A DNA stretch of 64,000 nt from an uncultured Prevotellaceae bacterium (GCA_902781315.1 CACZIT010000002.1:1-64000); one strand, 5' to 3'; shown: positions 11,065 to 19,477, counted from the first letter of the stretch. A program made the numbers and translations. Notes: generated by a model not told the origin, from the sequence alone.

Positions 11065-12178
11065 TAAGAAAAAAAAAGATAAAATACCAGTCGTTTCATT
11101 TTTTTCTGGTGGCGGATTCATGGATATGGGATTCATGAATGCCGGTTTCCAAGTCGTGTATGCAAATGAATACGAAAAAGTTTTTGCAGAACTACATGAC
11201 GAGGGTATCTCTTCATGGGGAAGAGGACATAAAAAGAAGTATTGTCCAATTACAAGTACAGAGTCCCTGTCTGATTTATCCCCCGATGCTATTTTAAAGA
11301 AAGCTTTCCCTAAAGGAGTTCCAAGTATGTGGGGAATTATTGGAGGCCCTCCATGCCAAGATTTTACTATGAATGGAAAAGGGGATGGGTTTAAGGGTAC
11401 ACGTGGCAAAATGACTCATGTATTCTTTGAGCGTATTAAGAAAATGGAGCCTACATTTTTTGTGATGGAGAATGTTGTAGGTCTTCTTATGAGAAAAGAT
11501 CCGAAGCGTATTCTAGATACATTGTTATTAAAACTGTTAAGCGAAGATTATTATATTGATCGTACTACTCTGAATGCCCTAGATTTTGGCGTTCCCCAAT
11601 ATCGTAAACGCGTATTTATAGTAGGGCTAAGAAAGGATGCATTTAATGTATCCGATACCATTGAACCTACAATGCAAGACGTTAGAAGTATGCATTTTCC
11701 GTGGCCTACTCCCAAGTATCCAGATGCTCATACTACAATTAAATGGCCAGAAGATATCCCTTTTGGAACTGCAAACGTGGAAAAACCTGAAGACATTCCA
11801 TTTGAGTTATGTGTACAAAGATGCTTAGAGTATGCTGAAGATTTGCCAAATGGTAATGAATATTTCGCTTTTGTAAAAGACGCAGATAAAAGATTGCTTA
11901 TAAACGAAGGAGATACCAAAAGACGTTCTTTTAAAAGATTGCATCGTTTCCGTTATAGTCCAACCACCTGTTTTGGTAATAATGAAGTTTTTCTTCATCC
12001 CTACAAAAACAGGCGCCTTACTGTGAGAGAAGCATTGAGAATTCAAAGCGTAGATGACAAGTATGTATGGGGACCTGGACGACAATCTGCAAAGTTCAAA
12101 ATCATTGGTAATGGTGTTCCTGTACTTCTAGCAGAAGCTGTAGCAAAGGAATTGTACAATTTGATAACTAATAAGTAA
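11054..12178 (+). CDS. DNA (cytosine-5-)-methyltransferase
   Basis: A 374-aa C5-cytosine methyltransferase with all core motifs: SAM-binding FFSGGGFMDMGF (motif I), GGPPCQDF with catalytic Cys101 (motif IV), ENV at 139-141 (motif VI), GVPQYRKRVF (motif VIII), LTVREALRIQS (motif IX) and IGNGVP (motif X). The target-recognition region between VIII and IX is only about 140 residues. It transfers a methyl group from SAM to cytosine, probably to mark host DNA against the neighbouring helicase-nuclease. It overlaps the nuclease gene by 11 bp and abuts vsr, the usual partner that repairs T:G mismatches made when 5mC deaminates. A cytosine methylase beside the giant helicase is the feature that suggests type II Druantia. 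Confidence 0.92.
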   Translation: MNYNKKKKDKIPVVSFFSGGGFMDMGFMNAGFQVVYANEYEKVFAELHDEGISSWGRGHKKKYCPITSTESLSDLSPDAILKKAFPKGVPSMWGIIGGPPCQDFTMNGKGDGFKGTRGKMTHVFFERIKKMEPTFFVMENVVGLLMRKDPKRILDTLLLKLLSEDYYIDRTTLNALDFGVPQYRKRVFIVGLRKDAFNVSDTIEPTMQDVRSMHFPWPTPKYPDAHTTIKWPEDIPFGTANVEKPEDIPFELCVQRCLEYAEDLPNGNEYFAFVKDADKRLLINEGDTKRRSFKRLHRFRYSPTTCFGNNEVFLHPYKNRRLTVREALRIQSVDDKYVWGPGRQSAKFKIIGNGVPVLLAEAVAKELYNLITNK

Positions 12179-12179
12179 T

Positions 12180-12785
12180 ATGGACAGGCTCAACTCACAA
12201 CAACGCCACGCTAATATGGCTGCCATCCACGGCAAGGACACGAAGCCGGAGATGGTGGTGCGTCGTTGGCTGTGGGGACATGGATTCCGCTATCGACTGA
12301 ATCATCCAAGACTGCCCGGAAAACCTGAGATTGTAATGCGGAAGTATAGAACTTGTATCTTTGTGAATGGATGCTTCTGGCACGGACACAATGTGAGCCT
12401 CACCCCCAACCCCTCTCCAAAAGGCGAGGGGAGCAAAGAATTTGATAATTCCGAGTGCTGCAAGATTCCGAAGACGAACAGGGAGTTTTGGGTAGCCAAG
12501 ATACGGAGGAACCAGGAGCGGGACTTGAAGGTGCAGCATGAGCTGGCTGCGATGGGCTGGCACTCCATTACCATTTGGGAATGTGAACTGAAACCGAAGG
12601 TACGGGAGAAGACGTTGGAGTCGCTGGTATTCACACTCAACAAGATATTCTTGCTCCATTTCTCTACGCAAGCGCAAAGTGATGACCTGCAAGACCATAG
12701 CATCAGGCACTATGAGATACCAGAGGAAGAGCCCATGATGGCGGCAGAGGACGTTTCAACAGAATATGGTAATAAAGCAACTTGA
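12180..12785 (+). CDS. vsr: Very short patch repair endonuclease, copy 1 (Glu at catalytic Asp position)
   Basis: A 201-aa Vsr homologue that starts one base after the methyltransferase stop. Vsr nicks 5' of T in T:G mismatches left by deaminated 5-methylcytosine. Family marks are HGKDTKPE near the N-terminus, GKPEIV, VNGCFWHGH, TNREFW and IWECEL. Residue 50 is Glu where the second copy in this window, and E. coli Vsr (Asp51), have Asp, so activity may be reduced. After CFWHGH about 20 extra residues (LTPNPSPKGEG and flanks) separate the zinc-ligand region from ECCKIPK. This stretch is a dispersed repeat translated in frame. The gene is nearly identical over long blocks to the copy at 14957, which indicates duplication. 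Confidence 0.9.
   Translation: MDRLNSQQRHANMAAIHGKDTKPEMVVRRWLWGHGFRYRLNHPRLPGKPEIVMRKYRTCIFVNGCFWHGHNVSLTPNPSPKGEGSKEFDNSECCKIPKTNREFWVAKIRRNQERDLKVQHELAAMGWHSITIWECELKPKVREKTLESLVFTLNKIFLLHFSTQAQSDDLQDHSIRHYEIPEEEPMMAAEDVSTEYGNKAT
12405..12435 (+). repeat. In-frame LTPNPSPKGEG-type dispersed repeat inside vsr copy 1
   Basis: The C-rich/G-rich near-palindromic stretch encodes LTPNPSPKGEG. The same peptide-coding repeat style is found in the genes at 38442 and 31021. Repeats of this type are known as mostly intergenic elements in Bacteroidota. Here it interrupts the zinc-ligand region of Vsr without breaking the frame. Confidence 0.65.
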
Positions 12786-12801
12786 TAATATGTTATAAGA
12801 T

Positions 12802-13974
12802 ATGTCACAAAAAGATGGTTATATAAATTTTGAGGAATACTCGCAAGTAGGGGAACCTCAGAAAGCGGAAAGGGCTTACGCGTGGAGCACAGCTATCGGT
12901 CTTCAGGCGGTAGATGGACTTACTGTGTCGCAATATCTCAAAGAGACAGCCGTAAGGAATATTGAGGGTGAAATCTCCATTGATGAAGCTCGTGAACTTA
13001 TCAAGACCTATTATCAGACAAAAACAAACCGTGAGCCAGACGACGAAGAGAAGCAGGAAGCCGATAAGGTTTCAGGCAACATCGCGAAGATCATAGCCGA
13101 GCAGTCGTTCTCCTTTAGTGTACCGACACTCATTTCCATCCATCGTCATATTTTCGAGGGAGTGTTCAAGCACGCTGGACAGCTGCGCAATTACGACATT
13201 ACGAAAAAGGAATGGGTGTTACGTGGCGATACGGTACTCTATGGACGGAGTCAAGACCTACGAATGGCTCTGGAGTATGACATGGAGCAAGAACGACAGT
13301 TCGATTATAGCGGATTAAACATGGGCCAGGTGGTGGAGCATCTCGCAAAGTTTGTGTCTGGCATCTGGCAGATACATCCTTTCCGAGAAGGAAACACGCG
13401 AACGACGGCTGTTTTCACCATTAAGTATCTGCGTTCCATCGGGTTCGACGTTACCAATCACCTCTTTTCCATGCATTCGTGGTATTTCCGAAATGCGCTT
13501 GTACGGGCCAATTACCAAAATATAGCCAAGGGGATTCAGCGTGACACCCGATTCCTGGAACAATTCTTCCGAAACCTGCTGATGGGCGAAAAGAACGAGT
13601 TGCACAACCGTTATATGCTCGTTAATCCGCCAGAAGAACTTTCAGCCCCATCAAGCACCCCTGCAAGCACCCCATCAAGCACCCCCGCAAGTACCCCATC
13701 AAGTGCTGGTGCTCCGTTTACGACCGACAATGAGAATATTTTGCGGTTGGTCAAAGCTATTGGCCATCGTCAGCTCTCCGTAAAGGAGATGCTTGCTACC
13801 GTTGGTCTGAAAGACCGAATGAATTTTATGGAGTATTCTCTTACCCCGGCAATGGCTGATGGTTTTGTCTGCCTGCTCTATCCAGATAAGCCTCGACATC
13901 CAAGGCAAAAGTATTTGTTAACAGTCAAGGGCTCCGCCCTCTATAACGAACTGACAAAGGATGCGAGCAACTGA
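12802..13974 (+). CDS. Fic family protein (AMP-transferase-type) with C-terminal winged-helix-like domain
   Basis: A 390-aa Fic protein. The catalytic loop HPFREGNTRT begins at His192, matching the HPFx(D/E)GNxR motif that transfers AMP (or another nucleotide part) to target proteins. An N-terminal helical region precedes it. A low-complexity Ser/Thr/Pro linker made of a 15-nt repeat (TPASTPSS pattern, bases ~13655-13705) joins a C-terminal ~80-aa segment that resembles a winged helix. It follows vsr by 16 bp on the same strand, so it probably belongs to the same transcript. No separate antitoxin gene is visible next to it; self-inhibition is possible. It could be an abortive-infection module attached to the defence operon. 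Confidence 0.88.
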   Translation: MSQKDGYINFEEYSQVGEPQKAERAYAWSTAIGLQAVDGLTVSQYLKETAVRNIEGEISIDEARELIKTYYQTKTNREPDDEEKQEADKVSGNIAKIIAEQSFSFSVPTLISIHRHIFEGVFKHAGQLRNYDITKKEWVLRGDTVLYGRSQDLRMALEYDMEQERQFDYSGLNMGQVVEHLAKFVSGIWQIHPFREGNTRTTAVFTIKYLRSIGFDVTNHLFSMHSWYFRNALVRANYQNIAKGIQRDTRFLEQFFRNLLMGEKNELHNRYMLVNPPEELSAPSSTPASTPSSTPASTPSSAGAPFTTDNENILRLVKAIGHRQLSVKEMLATVGLKDRMNFMEYSLTPAMADGFVCLLYPDKPRHPRQKYLLTVKGSALYNELTKDASN

Positions 13975-14023
13975 AGCTGGAAATTGGGACGCATGGCAAA
14001 TTCATAATAACAATTGATGGGAA

Positions 14024-14058
14024 CCGAGTCGCATTGGCGATTCACCAATGTGACTCGG
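14024..14058. repeat. Strong inverted repeat after the Fic gene
   Basis: Arms CCGAGTCGCATTGG and CCAATGTGACTCGG pair over 14 positions with one G-T wobble, around a 7-nt loop. It lies 50 bp downstream of the fic stop. No T-run follows on the plus strand, so it may be a transcript-end stabiliser or a bidirectional terminator rather than a classic intrinsic terminator. Confidence 0.6.
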
Positions 14059-14077
14059 AAAATGTTCACCTTTCACC

Positions 14078-14185
14078 TTACATTCCCCAACCCGTCTTTT
14101 TCTTTGTTCCGTCCCAGTTGGTAAGCTCACCGTTGGAACTGCCGCCACCTGTGCTAATACCGCCTCTACCGCCAGCGACGACATT
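14078..14185 (-). pseudogene. Possible gene remnant: C-terminal Gly-rich tail only
   Basis: On the minus strand, a 35-codon open stretch runs from a stop to the TAA at 14078-14080. It encodes a Gly-rich segment (GGRGGISTGGGSSNG) ending in NWDGTKKKTGWGM. It has no start codon of its own and its Gly/Ser composition looks like the tail of a longer protein whose 5' part is lost. Assignment is tentative. Confidence 0.3.
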
Positions 14186-14487
14186 TCAGATATAAATTGT
14201 ATTTAATAAGAACTATACGATTTTATAAAGTTTGGTTTACAATGTTAAATGTTTTCTATAAGACAGAATTAATAAGCTCAGACATTTTGCGATATATTCA
14301 CACTTTTTTATCACTAACTGCACTTCTTTAGTTCCTTCATTAGATATTTGCATTTGGGAGAGTATTTTTTTAGAAATCAAAACCAAAATGTTAGTGTATT
14401 TCATTCTACCAACTGTAGTCATGGCAAAACTTAAACGTTTGACTTTGTTCGTCTGACTCATCAAAATTTGTATTCTTTTGATTCGTA
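14186..14487. other. A+T-rich intergenic stretch without a convincing gene
   Basis: About 300 bp of A+T-rich DNA between the remnant and the next promoter. A 75-codon minus-strand ORF (14237-14464) exists but lacks recognisable features, so I do not call it. No repeat or hairpin stands out. Confidence 0.4.
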
Positions 14488-14521
14488 TTTGGGTTTTGTT
14501 TGAAAAAAATGTGTAACTTTG
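14488..14521 (+). promoter_or_regulatory. Bacteroidota-type promoter
   Basis: TAACTTTG at 14514-14521 fits the -7 consensus TAnnTTTG, with a TTTG at 14488-14491 in the -33 place (22 nt spacing). It lies just before the ATG at 14527, so the upstream ATG at 14500 would not be transcribed and the message would have almost no leader. Confidence 0.6.
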
Positions 14522-14526
14522 TGGTC

Positions 14527-14955
14527 ATGAAGAGAAAAATATATGTGGCGAGCAGTTGGCGAAATGAGTTCTACCCAGAGGTGGTGAGGCAACTGCGGGA
14601 GGCGGGACACGAGGTGTACGACTTCAGGAATCCTCCGTCGGGGGATGAGGGCTTCAAGTGGAGCAGCATCGCTGAGGACTATATGGCGTGGACTCCGCAG
14701 GAGTATCGGGAGCAACTGATGCATCCGAAGGCGGTGCGCCAGTTTGCCAACGACATTGAGGCAATGGATGCATGCGACACGTGTGTGCTGGTGCTGCCCT
14801 GCGGCAGGAGTGCACATACTGAGGCGGGCTGGTTTGCCGGCAAGGGCAAGACGGTGGTGGTGTACATCCCTGAACGGCAGGAGCCGGAACTGATGTACAA
14901 GTTGTTCAAGAAGGTGTGCTGTTCGATGGAAGAGATTATAGAATTTCTGAAGTAA
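14527..14955 (+). CDS. Nucleoside 2-deoxyribosyltransferase-like protein
   Basis: A 142-aa Rossmann-like protein beginning KIYVASSW, with GHEVYDFRNP, then LPCGRSAHTEAGW and a final YIPERQEPE segment. These match the nucleoside 2-deoxyribosyltransferase/DUF4406 fold, which cleaves or transfers sugar from nucleosides or nucleotides. The ATG at 14527 is preferred over 14500 because the promoter box lies between them. The stop is 1 bp from the second vsr start, so the two form an operon. In a defence island such a protein could modify nucleotides or act as an NAD/nucleotide-depleting effector; that role is speculative. Confidence 0.7.
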   Translation: MKRKIYVASSWRNEFYPEVVRQLREAGHEVYDFRNPPSGDEGFKWSSIAEDYMAWTPQEYREQLMHPKAVRQFANDIEAMDACDTCVLVLPCGRSAHTEAGWFAGKGKTVVVYIPERQEPELMYKLFKKVCCSMEEIIEFLK

Positions 14956-14956
14956 T

Positions 14957-15550
14957 ATGGATAAAGTCACTCCACTGCAACGTTCAGCCAATATGGCGGC
15001 CATCCACGGCAAGGACACGAAGCCGGAGATGGTGGTGCGCCGCTGGCTTTGGGGGCATGGGTTCCGCTACAGGCTGAACCACCCACGGCTGCCGGGGAAG
15101 CCCGACATCGTGATGCGGAAGTACAGGACGTGCATCTTTGTGAACGGGTGCTTCTGGCACGGCCATTTGGTGAAGTTTTCACCAAACAAAAGTTTAGAGT
15201 TAAGTGTTGAGAGTTTAGAGTCAGTTGAAAGATCTAAGTGGGAAGCGGAGAACTCTGAATGCTGCAAGATTCCGAAGACGAACCGGGAGTTTTGGGTAGC
15301 AAAGATACGGAGGAATCAGGAGCGAGACTTGGAGGTGCAGCATCGGCTGGCAGCGATGGGGTGGCACAGCATCACCATCTGGGAATGTGAGCTGAAGCCG
15401 AAGGTGCGTGAAAAGACATTGGAATCGCTGGCATATACGCTCAACAGAATTTACCTGCAAGATCACGGCGTCAGACGCTATGAGGTGCCGGAGGAGGAGA
15501 CCATGATGGCGGCAGAGAGCATTCCGGACACAAATAATAAGGGGGAATAG
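14957..15550 (+). CDS. vsr: Very short patch repair endonuclease, copy 2
   Basis: A 197-aa Vsr paralogue of the 12180 gene. It keeps Asp50 in GKPDIV, so the catalytic site looks intact. The conserved blocks ANMAAIHGKDTKPEMVV, NGCFWHGH, ECCKIPKTNREFW and IWECELKPK are shared almost unchanged with copy 1. After CFWHGH about 26 extra residues (SLELSVESLESVE and flanks) are encoded by a different repeat, an A+T-rich TTTAGAGTT-type element near 15190-15230. No methyltransferase adjoins this copy; it follows the deoxyribosyltransferase-like gene by 1 bp. It may be the functional mismatch nuclease that serves the methylase upstream. Confidence 0.9.
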   Translation: MDKVTPLQRSANMAAIHGKDTKPEMVVRRWLWGHGFRYRLNHPRLPGKPDIVMRKYRTCIFVNGCFWHGHLVKFSPNKSLELSVESLESVERSKWEAENSECCKIPKTNREFWVAKIRRNQERDLEVQHRLAAMGWHSITIWECELKPKVREKTLESLAYTLNRIYLQDHGVRRYEVPEEETMMAAESIPDTNNKGE

Positions 15551-15658
15551 GATAACAGGAACGTTTGAGCAATTATAGAAGGGGGATTATATAAAAACTG
15601 CGGCCCCCCGTTTTTTCCCGTCGAAGCAGCCGTCATGGGGGGATTGGGAATGGAAAAC

Positions 15659-15723
15659 AAGTTGTTTTGCCCGGCAAATTAAGTTGTTTTGCCCGGCAAA
15701 TTAAGTTGTTTTGCTGAATAATT
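15659..15723. repeat. 22-bp-period tandem array (about 3 units)
   Basis: Units begin at 15659, 15681 and 15703, each starting AAGTTGTTTTGC. The first two continue with CCGGCAAATT, which makes a small dyad TTGCC/GGCAA. The array sits directly downstream of the GH95 stop codon (minus-strand gene) and fills most of the 175-bp gap to vsr. Confidence 0.85.
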
Positions 15724-15726
15724 ACG

Positions 15727-18700
15727 CTATTTTACGACCACCTTTTTACCACCGCTGACGTAGAGACCTTTGGGCAAGCGGCTGCTAAAGGATGAGGGGT
15801 TCGCTCCGGAATCGTCGGAAGGGAGTCTGATTCTTCTTCCCTGAAGGTCGTAGATGCTTCCCTTCAGAGAGCGGACAGCCGCCGATTCACTCTCCATTTG
15901 GCGGATGCCCACCGTGCTGTAGGGCACGAGCAGCCAGCAATACTGCGGTTGCTTGCCGCTGTAGGAGAGCACTGCTTCGTCGGTGACGCCATACCAGCCG
16001 TCGTAGTCGATATCGCTGCTGTCGAGGTTGGTGCTACGGATGGCCATGAGTCCCGTGCGCAGGTCGGTGTAGATGGGGTGGAGCGACGAGGCATTGAGGG
16101 CTGTGGTGCGCGTGAAGCGGTTGCGGATGTAGAACTCGCGGTCGCGGTTGTAGAGGCTGTAGACGCGCCCCTCCTTCAGCCAGCTGGACACGGAGGAATA
16201 AGCCTTGTAGGCGGAAGCCTCGTAGCCCTTGACGGTCCAGACAATGCCCTCGGCCTGCACATCGTCGGTCAGGCCGACATGGCCCGTTCGCGTGGACACC
16301 TGCTGCAGGTAGAGAGGCTGTTCGGCATCGTCGATGGCAGCCTGCAGGAGGTAGTCGCCGTCGGCAATGTCGTCGCAGCGGGCATAGATGGACTTGCCGT
16401 TGTGGGTGAGCGTATAGGTGCCGCCGACCACCGTGGGGAAGGCAATCACATTGTCGCCCAGCACTTCGACGTCAACCTTCTTGCCCTCGGCATCGACCAC
16501 ATCGAGGCACACGGAGGCATCGGCATACTTCACGACGGCCCGCTCGCCGGCATCAGAGCGGATGACGGCAGTGGTGAGGCGACCCTGTTGCCACGTGATG
16601 TCGACCTCGAAGCAGCCCACGGCGCGCAAGCCCTTCACGGTTCCCTCGGCCCATGCCGAAGGCAGCGCGGGCAGCAGTTCGAGTTTGCCCGTATGGCTCT
16701 GCAGCAGCATCTCGGCCATGCCGGCACAGGCACCGAAGTTGCCGTCGATCTGGTAGGGTGTGTGGGCATCCCAGAGGTTCTCGTAGATGCCGCCACCCTC
16801 GCTGTTGCCTGTGTAGGTCTGAATGTGGAGTGCCGTGACGAGCAGACTCTGGCAGCGGTCGCCGTCGTGGGCACGGGCATGGCAGTTCACCTTCCACCCC
16901 ATCGACCACCCCGTGCCCTCATAACCGCGCGTGTTGAGCGAGTTGACGGCAGCTTGATAGATGTCAGGGTCGATGTCCTCGGCAATCTGGTTGCCGGGAT
17001 AGAGTCCTATGAGATGCGACAGATGGCGGTGGCTGTTGTAGCTGCTGACGGTGCTCTGCGACGTGTATTTCCACTCGCGCAGAAGCGTCTTTCCGCCCAC
17101 CACCTCAGTGGCCGTGCCGGGGTCGAGTTTCCCGAACTTCGTGCGTAGTTCGGCGAGGAACGTTTCCAGTTCGGCCGTCATGAAGTCCTTGCCTGTGCGG
17201 CGACCGTATTCGTCGTAGGCCTGCAGGGTGTTGTTGAACAAGTCCCACACCAACTGCTGCGAGTGGGCCGTGGCGTTCTCAGAGCCCGGGCCGTGCTCGG
17301 GCGAGTATTCGTTCGGACACTCGTAGGTGCCGTCCTTGGCCAGTTTCAGGCGCTGCAGCCAGTACTCGCAACACGAGCGCATGGCGGGCAGTGCGGTCTG
17401 CCACAGATAGTCGGTGTCGAGCGTGTAGCGATAGTGCTGCCACAGGTGCATGCAGTACCAGGCATTGGCAATGGTGTAGTTCTTCATCCAGTTTGAACCA
17501 GAGCCGTAGATGTTGTTCTCGGTGGTGAGCGTCCAGCCCTTGGTCTGGCCGGCTATCTGGCTAGCGTTCTTGCGCCACTGCGAGCGGTCGCAGGCCTCGC
17601 GCTTGATGTAGTTCAGGAAGGGCAGGTGCAGCTCGCTCAGGTTGGTTGCCTCGGCGGGCCAGTAGTTCATCTGCACGTTGATGTTAGAGTGGATGTCGGA
17701 GTTCCATGCCGGCGAATTGCTGTTGTTCCAGATGCCCTGCAGGTTGCTGGGCAGGTCGACGCCGCGGCTGCACGCTATCATCAGGTAGCGGCCGTAGGCG
17801 AAATAGAGTTCTTCAAGCAGCAGGTTCTTCGCACTGTTGCGGGCGAAGTTGGAGATGAGCGTCGGCGTGGTCACGCTGTTCTGCTGCCGGCTGATGCTCA
17901 GCTGACAGCGGTCGTAAAGCGAGCGGTAGTCGGCTATGTGGACGGAACGGAGATGTTCGTAGTCCTGGCTGACAGCAGCCTCAACAAGAGGCTGCACCTT
18001 TCCTGGCAACTCGGCGGCAGGATAGATGTAGTTGTCGTTGTCGGGCGAGAAGTTGGTGGCGCCCAGCAGATAGACGACCATTTCGTCGGCCCCGGCGACA
18101 TCGAGTCCGCCTGCAGGGTTGACGACCACCGTGCCACCCTTTGCCACGACCTTCATCTGGCAATAGAACGCCTCGTTCTGGCTCGTTCCCGTGCGCACAG
18201 CCTCGCCGCTGAACACGGCCTGCCCCACCCCGTCGGCAGCGGTGCTGTATTCGGGAGCGGCTCCGTTGGCATTGTAGAGGATGAGGTTCTTATGAATCTT
18301 TCCTGCCTCAGAGGCCTTATAGCGAATAGCCAGCACGCGGTCGGGATAGGACACGAAATACTCGCGCTCGTAGCTGACGCCGTCGGCATCGTAGGCCACG
18401 CCCGCCAGTGCCTCATCGATGTCGAGCCAACGCCGGTAGTTGGTGACCGCCTGAAGGCTGGGGTCGAGGTCGGTGATGAAGAGATGGCCGAAGTCGAGGT
18501 AGGAGCCGTAGGAACCGTTGTCGACGATACTGCCCACATGACCGCGCCAGAGCGTCTTCTCGTTGAACTGCACCTCGTCGCACTTGACACCACCCATGAC
18601 GCAGGCACCGAACTGGCCGTTGCCGATGGGGAGCGTGGAGGTCATCCACACGGTGGCAGGCTTCGTGTACCAGAGCGTGTGCAGGTTCTCGGGTGTCCAC

Positions 18701-19278
18701 GTAGTGGTGCCCGTGATACTGACCTCGTCGACGGCATCGGGCATGGCATCTCTGAACACCATATCCTCCTCGGCCACAAACTGCAGGGGATTGTTGACGT
18801 CGCCTTTCAGGTAGAGGCCCAGTTCGCGACCGGCACCGAAGCCGCCCCACTGGTTCAGGTAGGCATAGTCGTCGCCTTTCTGGTAGGCGTAAATCTCAAA
18901 ACTGCCCGAGTAGGACGAGTTGGTGGTGCGCACAATCTGGAACGACGTGTAGCCAGCCGAGGGAGCCGCTGCCGTCTGGAACTTTCCTGCCGACGTGCTG
19001 TAGACCATCACCTGGCCGCCGCGCGTGGTCAGGCGGTAATGGTTGTCGTCGACGGCCTCCACCTTCCACAACTGCACGTCCTTTTTGGCTTTCACGGCCT
19101 CGGCGGTCTGCATGTTGCGACCCTCGCCCATCGACGTGAGCACGCAAAGCCCGCGCTGCATCTGGATGTAGTACCAATACTCACTGCCGTCGGTGCTCAC
19201 CTTCGGAAAGGTGGCAGCACTCCAGCCTGTCATGGCCGTCATGGCCAGTAAGAAAAGCATGAAAAACTTTCTCATCAT
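15727..19278 (-). CDS. GH95-family glycoside hydrolase, secreted (alpha-L-fucosidase/galactosidase type)
   Basis: A 1183-aa secreted enzyme with a signal peptide (MRKFFMLFLLAMTAMTGWSA). Residues ~27-160 form a separate N-terminal module that resembles a carbohydrate-binding beta-trefoil. The GH95 part begins near WYTKPATVW and holds WNSDIHSNINVQMNYWP (the Asn pair of the active site, around residue 530), YSPEHGPG with the likely acid Glu, and QIDGNFG with the base Asp near 844. GH95 enzymes remove terminal alpha-1,2-L-fucose or related L-galactose from glycans. The C-terminus has a jellyroll-like region and a tail SRLPKGLYVSGGKKVVVK of the sorting type. No sugar transporter pair lies next to it, so it is a stand-alone glycan-degrading gene. 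Confidence 0.88.
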   Translation of the reverse strand: MMRKFFMLFLLAMTAMTGWSAATFPKVSTDGSEYWYYIQMQRGLCVLTSMGEGRNMQTAEAVKAKKDVQLWKVEAVDDNHYRLTTRGGQVMVYSTSAGKFQTAAAPSAGYTSFQIVRTTNSSYSGSFEIYAYQKGDDYAYLNQWGGFGAGRELGLYLKGDVNNPLQFVAEEDMVFRDAMPDAVDEVSITGTTTWTPENLHTLWYTKPATVWMTSTLPIGNGQFGACVMGGVKCDEVQFNEKTLWRGHVGSIVDNGSYGSYLDFGHLFITDLDPSLQAVTNYRRWLDIDEALAGVAYDADGVSYEREYFVSYPDRVLAIRYKASEAGKIHKNLILYNANGAAPEYSTAADGVGQAVFSGEAVRTGTSQNEAFYCQMKVVAKGGTVVVNPAGGLDVAGADEMVVYLLGATNFSPDNDNYIYPAAELPGKVQPLVEAAVSQDYEHLRSVHIADYRSLYDRCQLSISRQQNSVTTPTLISNFARNSAKNLLLEELYFAYGRYLMIACSRGVDLPSNLQGIWNNSNSPAWNSDIHSNINVQMNYWPAEATNLSELHLPFLNYIKREACDRSQWRKNASQIAGQTKGWTLTTENNIYGSGSNWMKNYTIANAWYCMHLWQHYRYTLDTDYLWQTALPAMRSCCEYWLQRLKLAKDGTYECPNEYSPEHGPGSENATAHSQQLVWDLFNNTLQAYDEYGRRTGKDFMTAELETFLAELRTKFGKLDPGTATEVVGGKTLLREWKYTSQSTVSSYNSHRHLSHLIGLYPGNQIAEDIDPDIYQAAVNSLNTRGYEGTGWSMGWKVNCHARAHDGDRCQSLLVTALHIQTYTGNSEGGGIYENLWDAHTPYQIDGNFGACAGMAEMLLQSHTGKLELLPALPSAWAEGTVKGLRAVGCFEVDITWQQGRLTTAVIRSDAGERAVVKYADASVCLDVVDAEGKKVDVEVLGDNVIAFPTVVGGTYTLTHNGKSIYARCDDIADGDYLLQAAIDDAEQPLYLQQVSTRTGHVGLTDDVQAEGIVWTVKGYEASAYKAYSSVSSWLKEGRVYSLYNRDREFYIRNRFTRTTALNASSLHPIYTDLRTGLMAIRSTNLDSSDIDYDGWYGVTDEAVLSYSGKQPQYCWLLVPYSTVGIRQMESESAAVRSLKGSIYDLQGRRIRLPSDDSGANPSSFSSRLPKGLYVSGGKKVVVK

Positions 19279-19304
19279 GATATTGTTTTTGGTTTATTTG
19301 CAGG

Positions 19305-19312
19305 CAAAGATA
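19305..19312 (-). promoter_or_regulatory. Promoter -7 box of the GH95 gene
   Basis: On the minus strand the sequence reads TATCTTTG, a perfect TAnnTTTG match, 27 bp before the GH95 ATG. A TTTG just upstream is too close to be a -33 box, so only the -7 element is clear. Confidence 0.55.
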
Positions 19313-19477
19313 CAAATATTTTTCTTTTTTCCATGCTCTACCCTTCATCTTTTTTGCATTTTTGACGTTCGCCGAAGTTCTTGTGGTCACTTCAAAGTGT
19401 GCCTCCCCCCTGAAAAACTGAAATAATATTTGGTATTTCGCTCCCTTATTTGTCGCTCGGCGACGTTAGGAGACGCT

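Noticed and set aside
3755-12178. DISARM as the identity of the defence operon
   Set aside because: DISARM has separate DrmA helicase and DrmB DUF1998 proteins plus DrmC; here one 2075-aa chain holds both parts and no phospholipase D-type gene is present.
14237-14464. 75-codon minus-strand ORF
   Set aside because: No promoter, no family features and A+T-rich DNA in which such ORFs occur by chance; left as unproven.
17626-19251. 541-codon ORF on the plus strand opposite the GH95 gene
   Set aside because: It is antisense to a clear glycoside hydrolase with conserved motifs; composition and lack of motifs mark it as a shadow of G+C-rich coding DNA.
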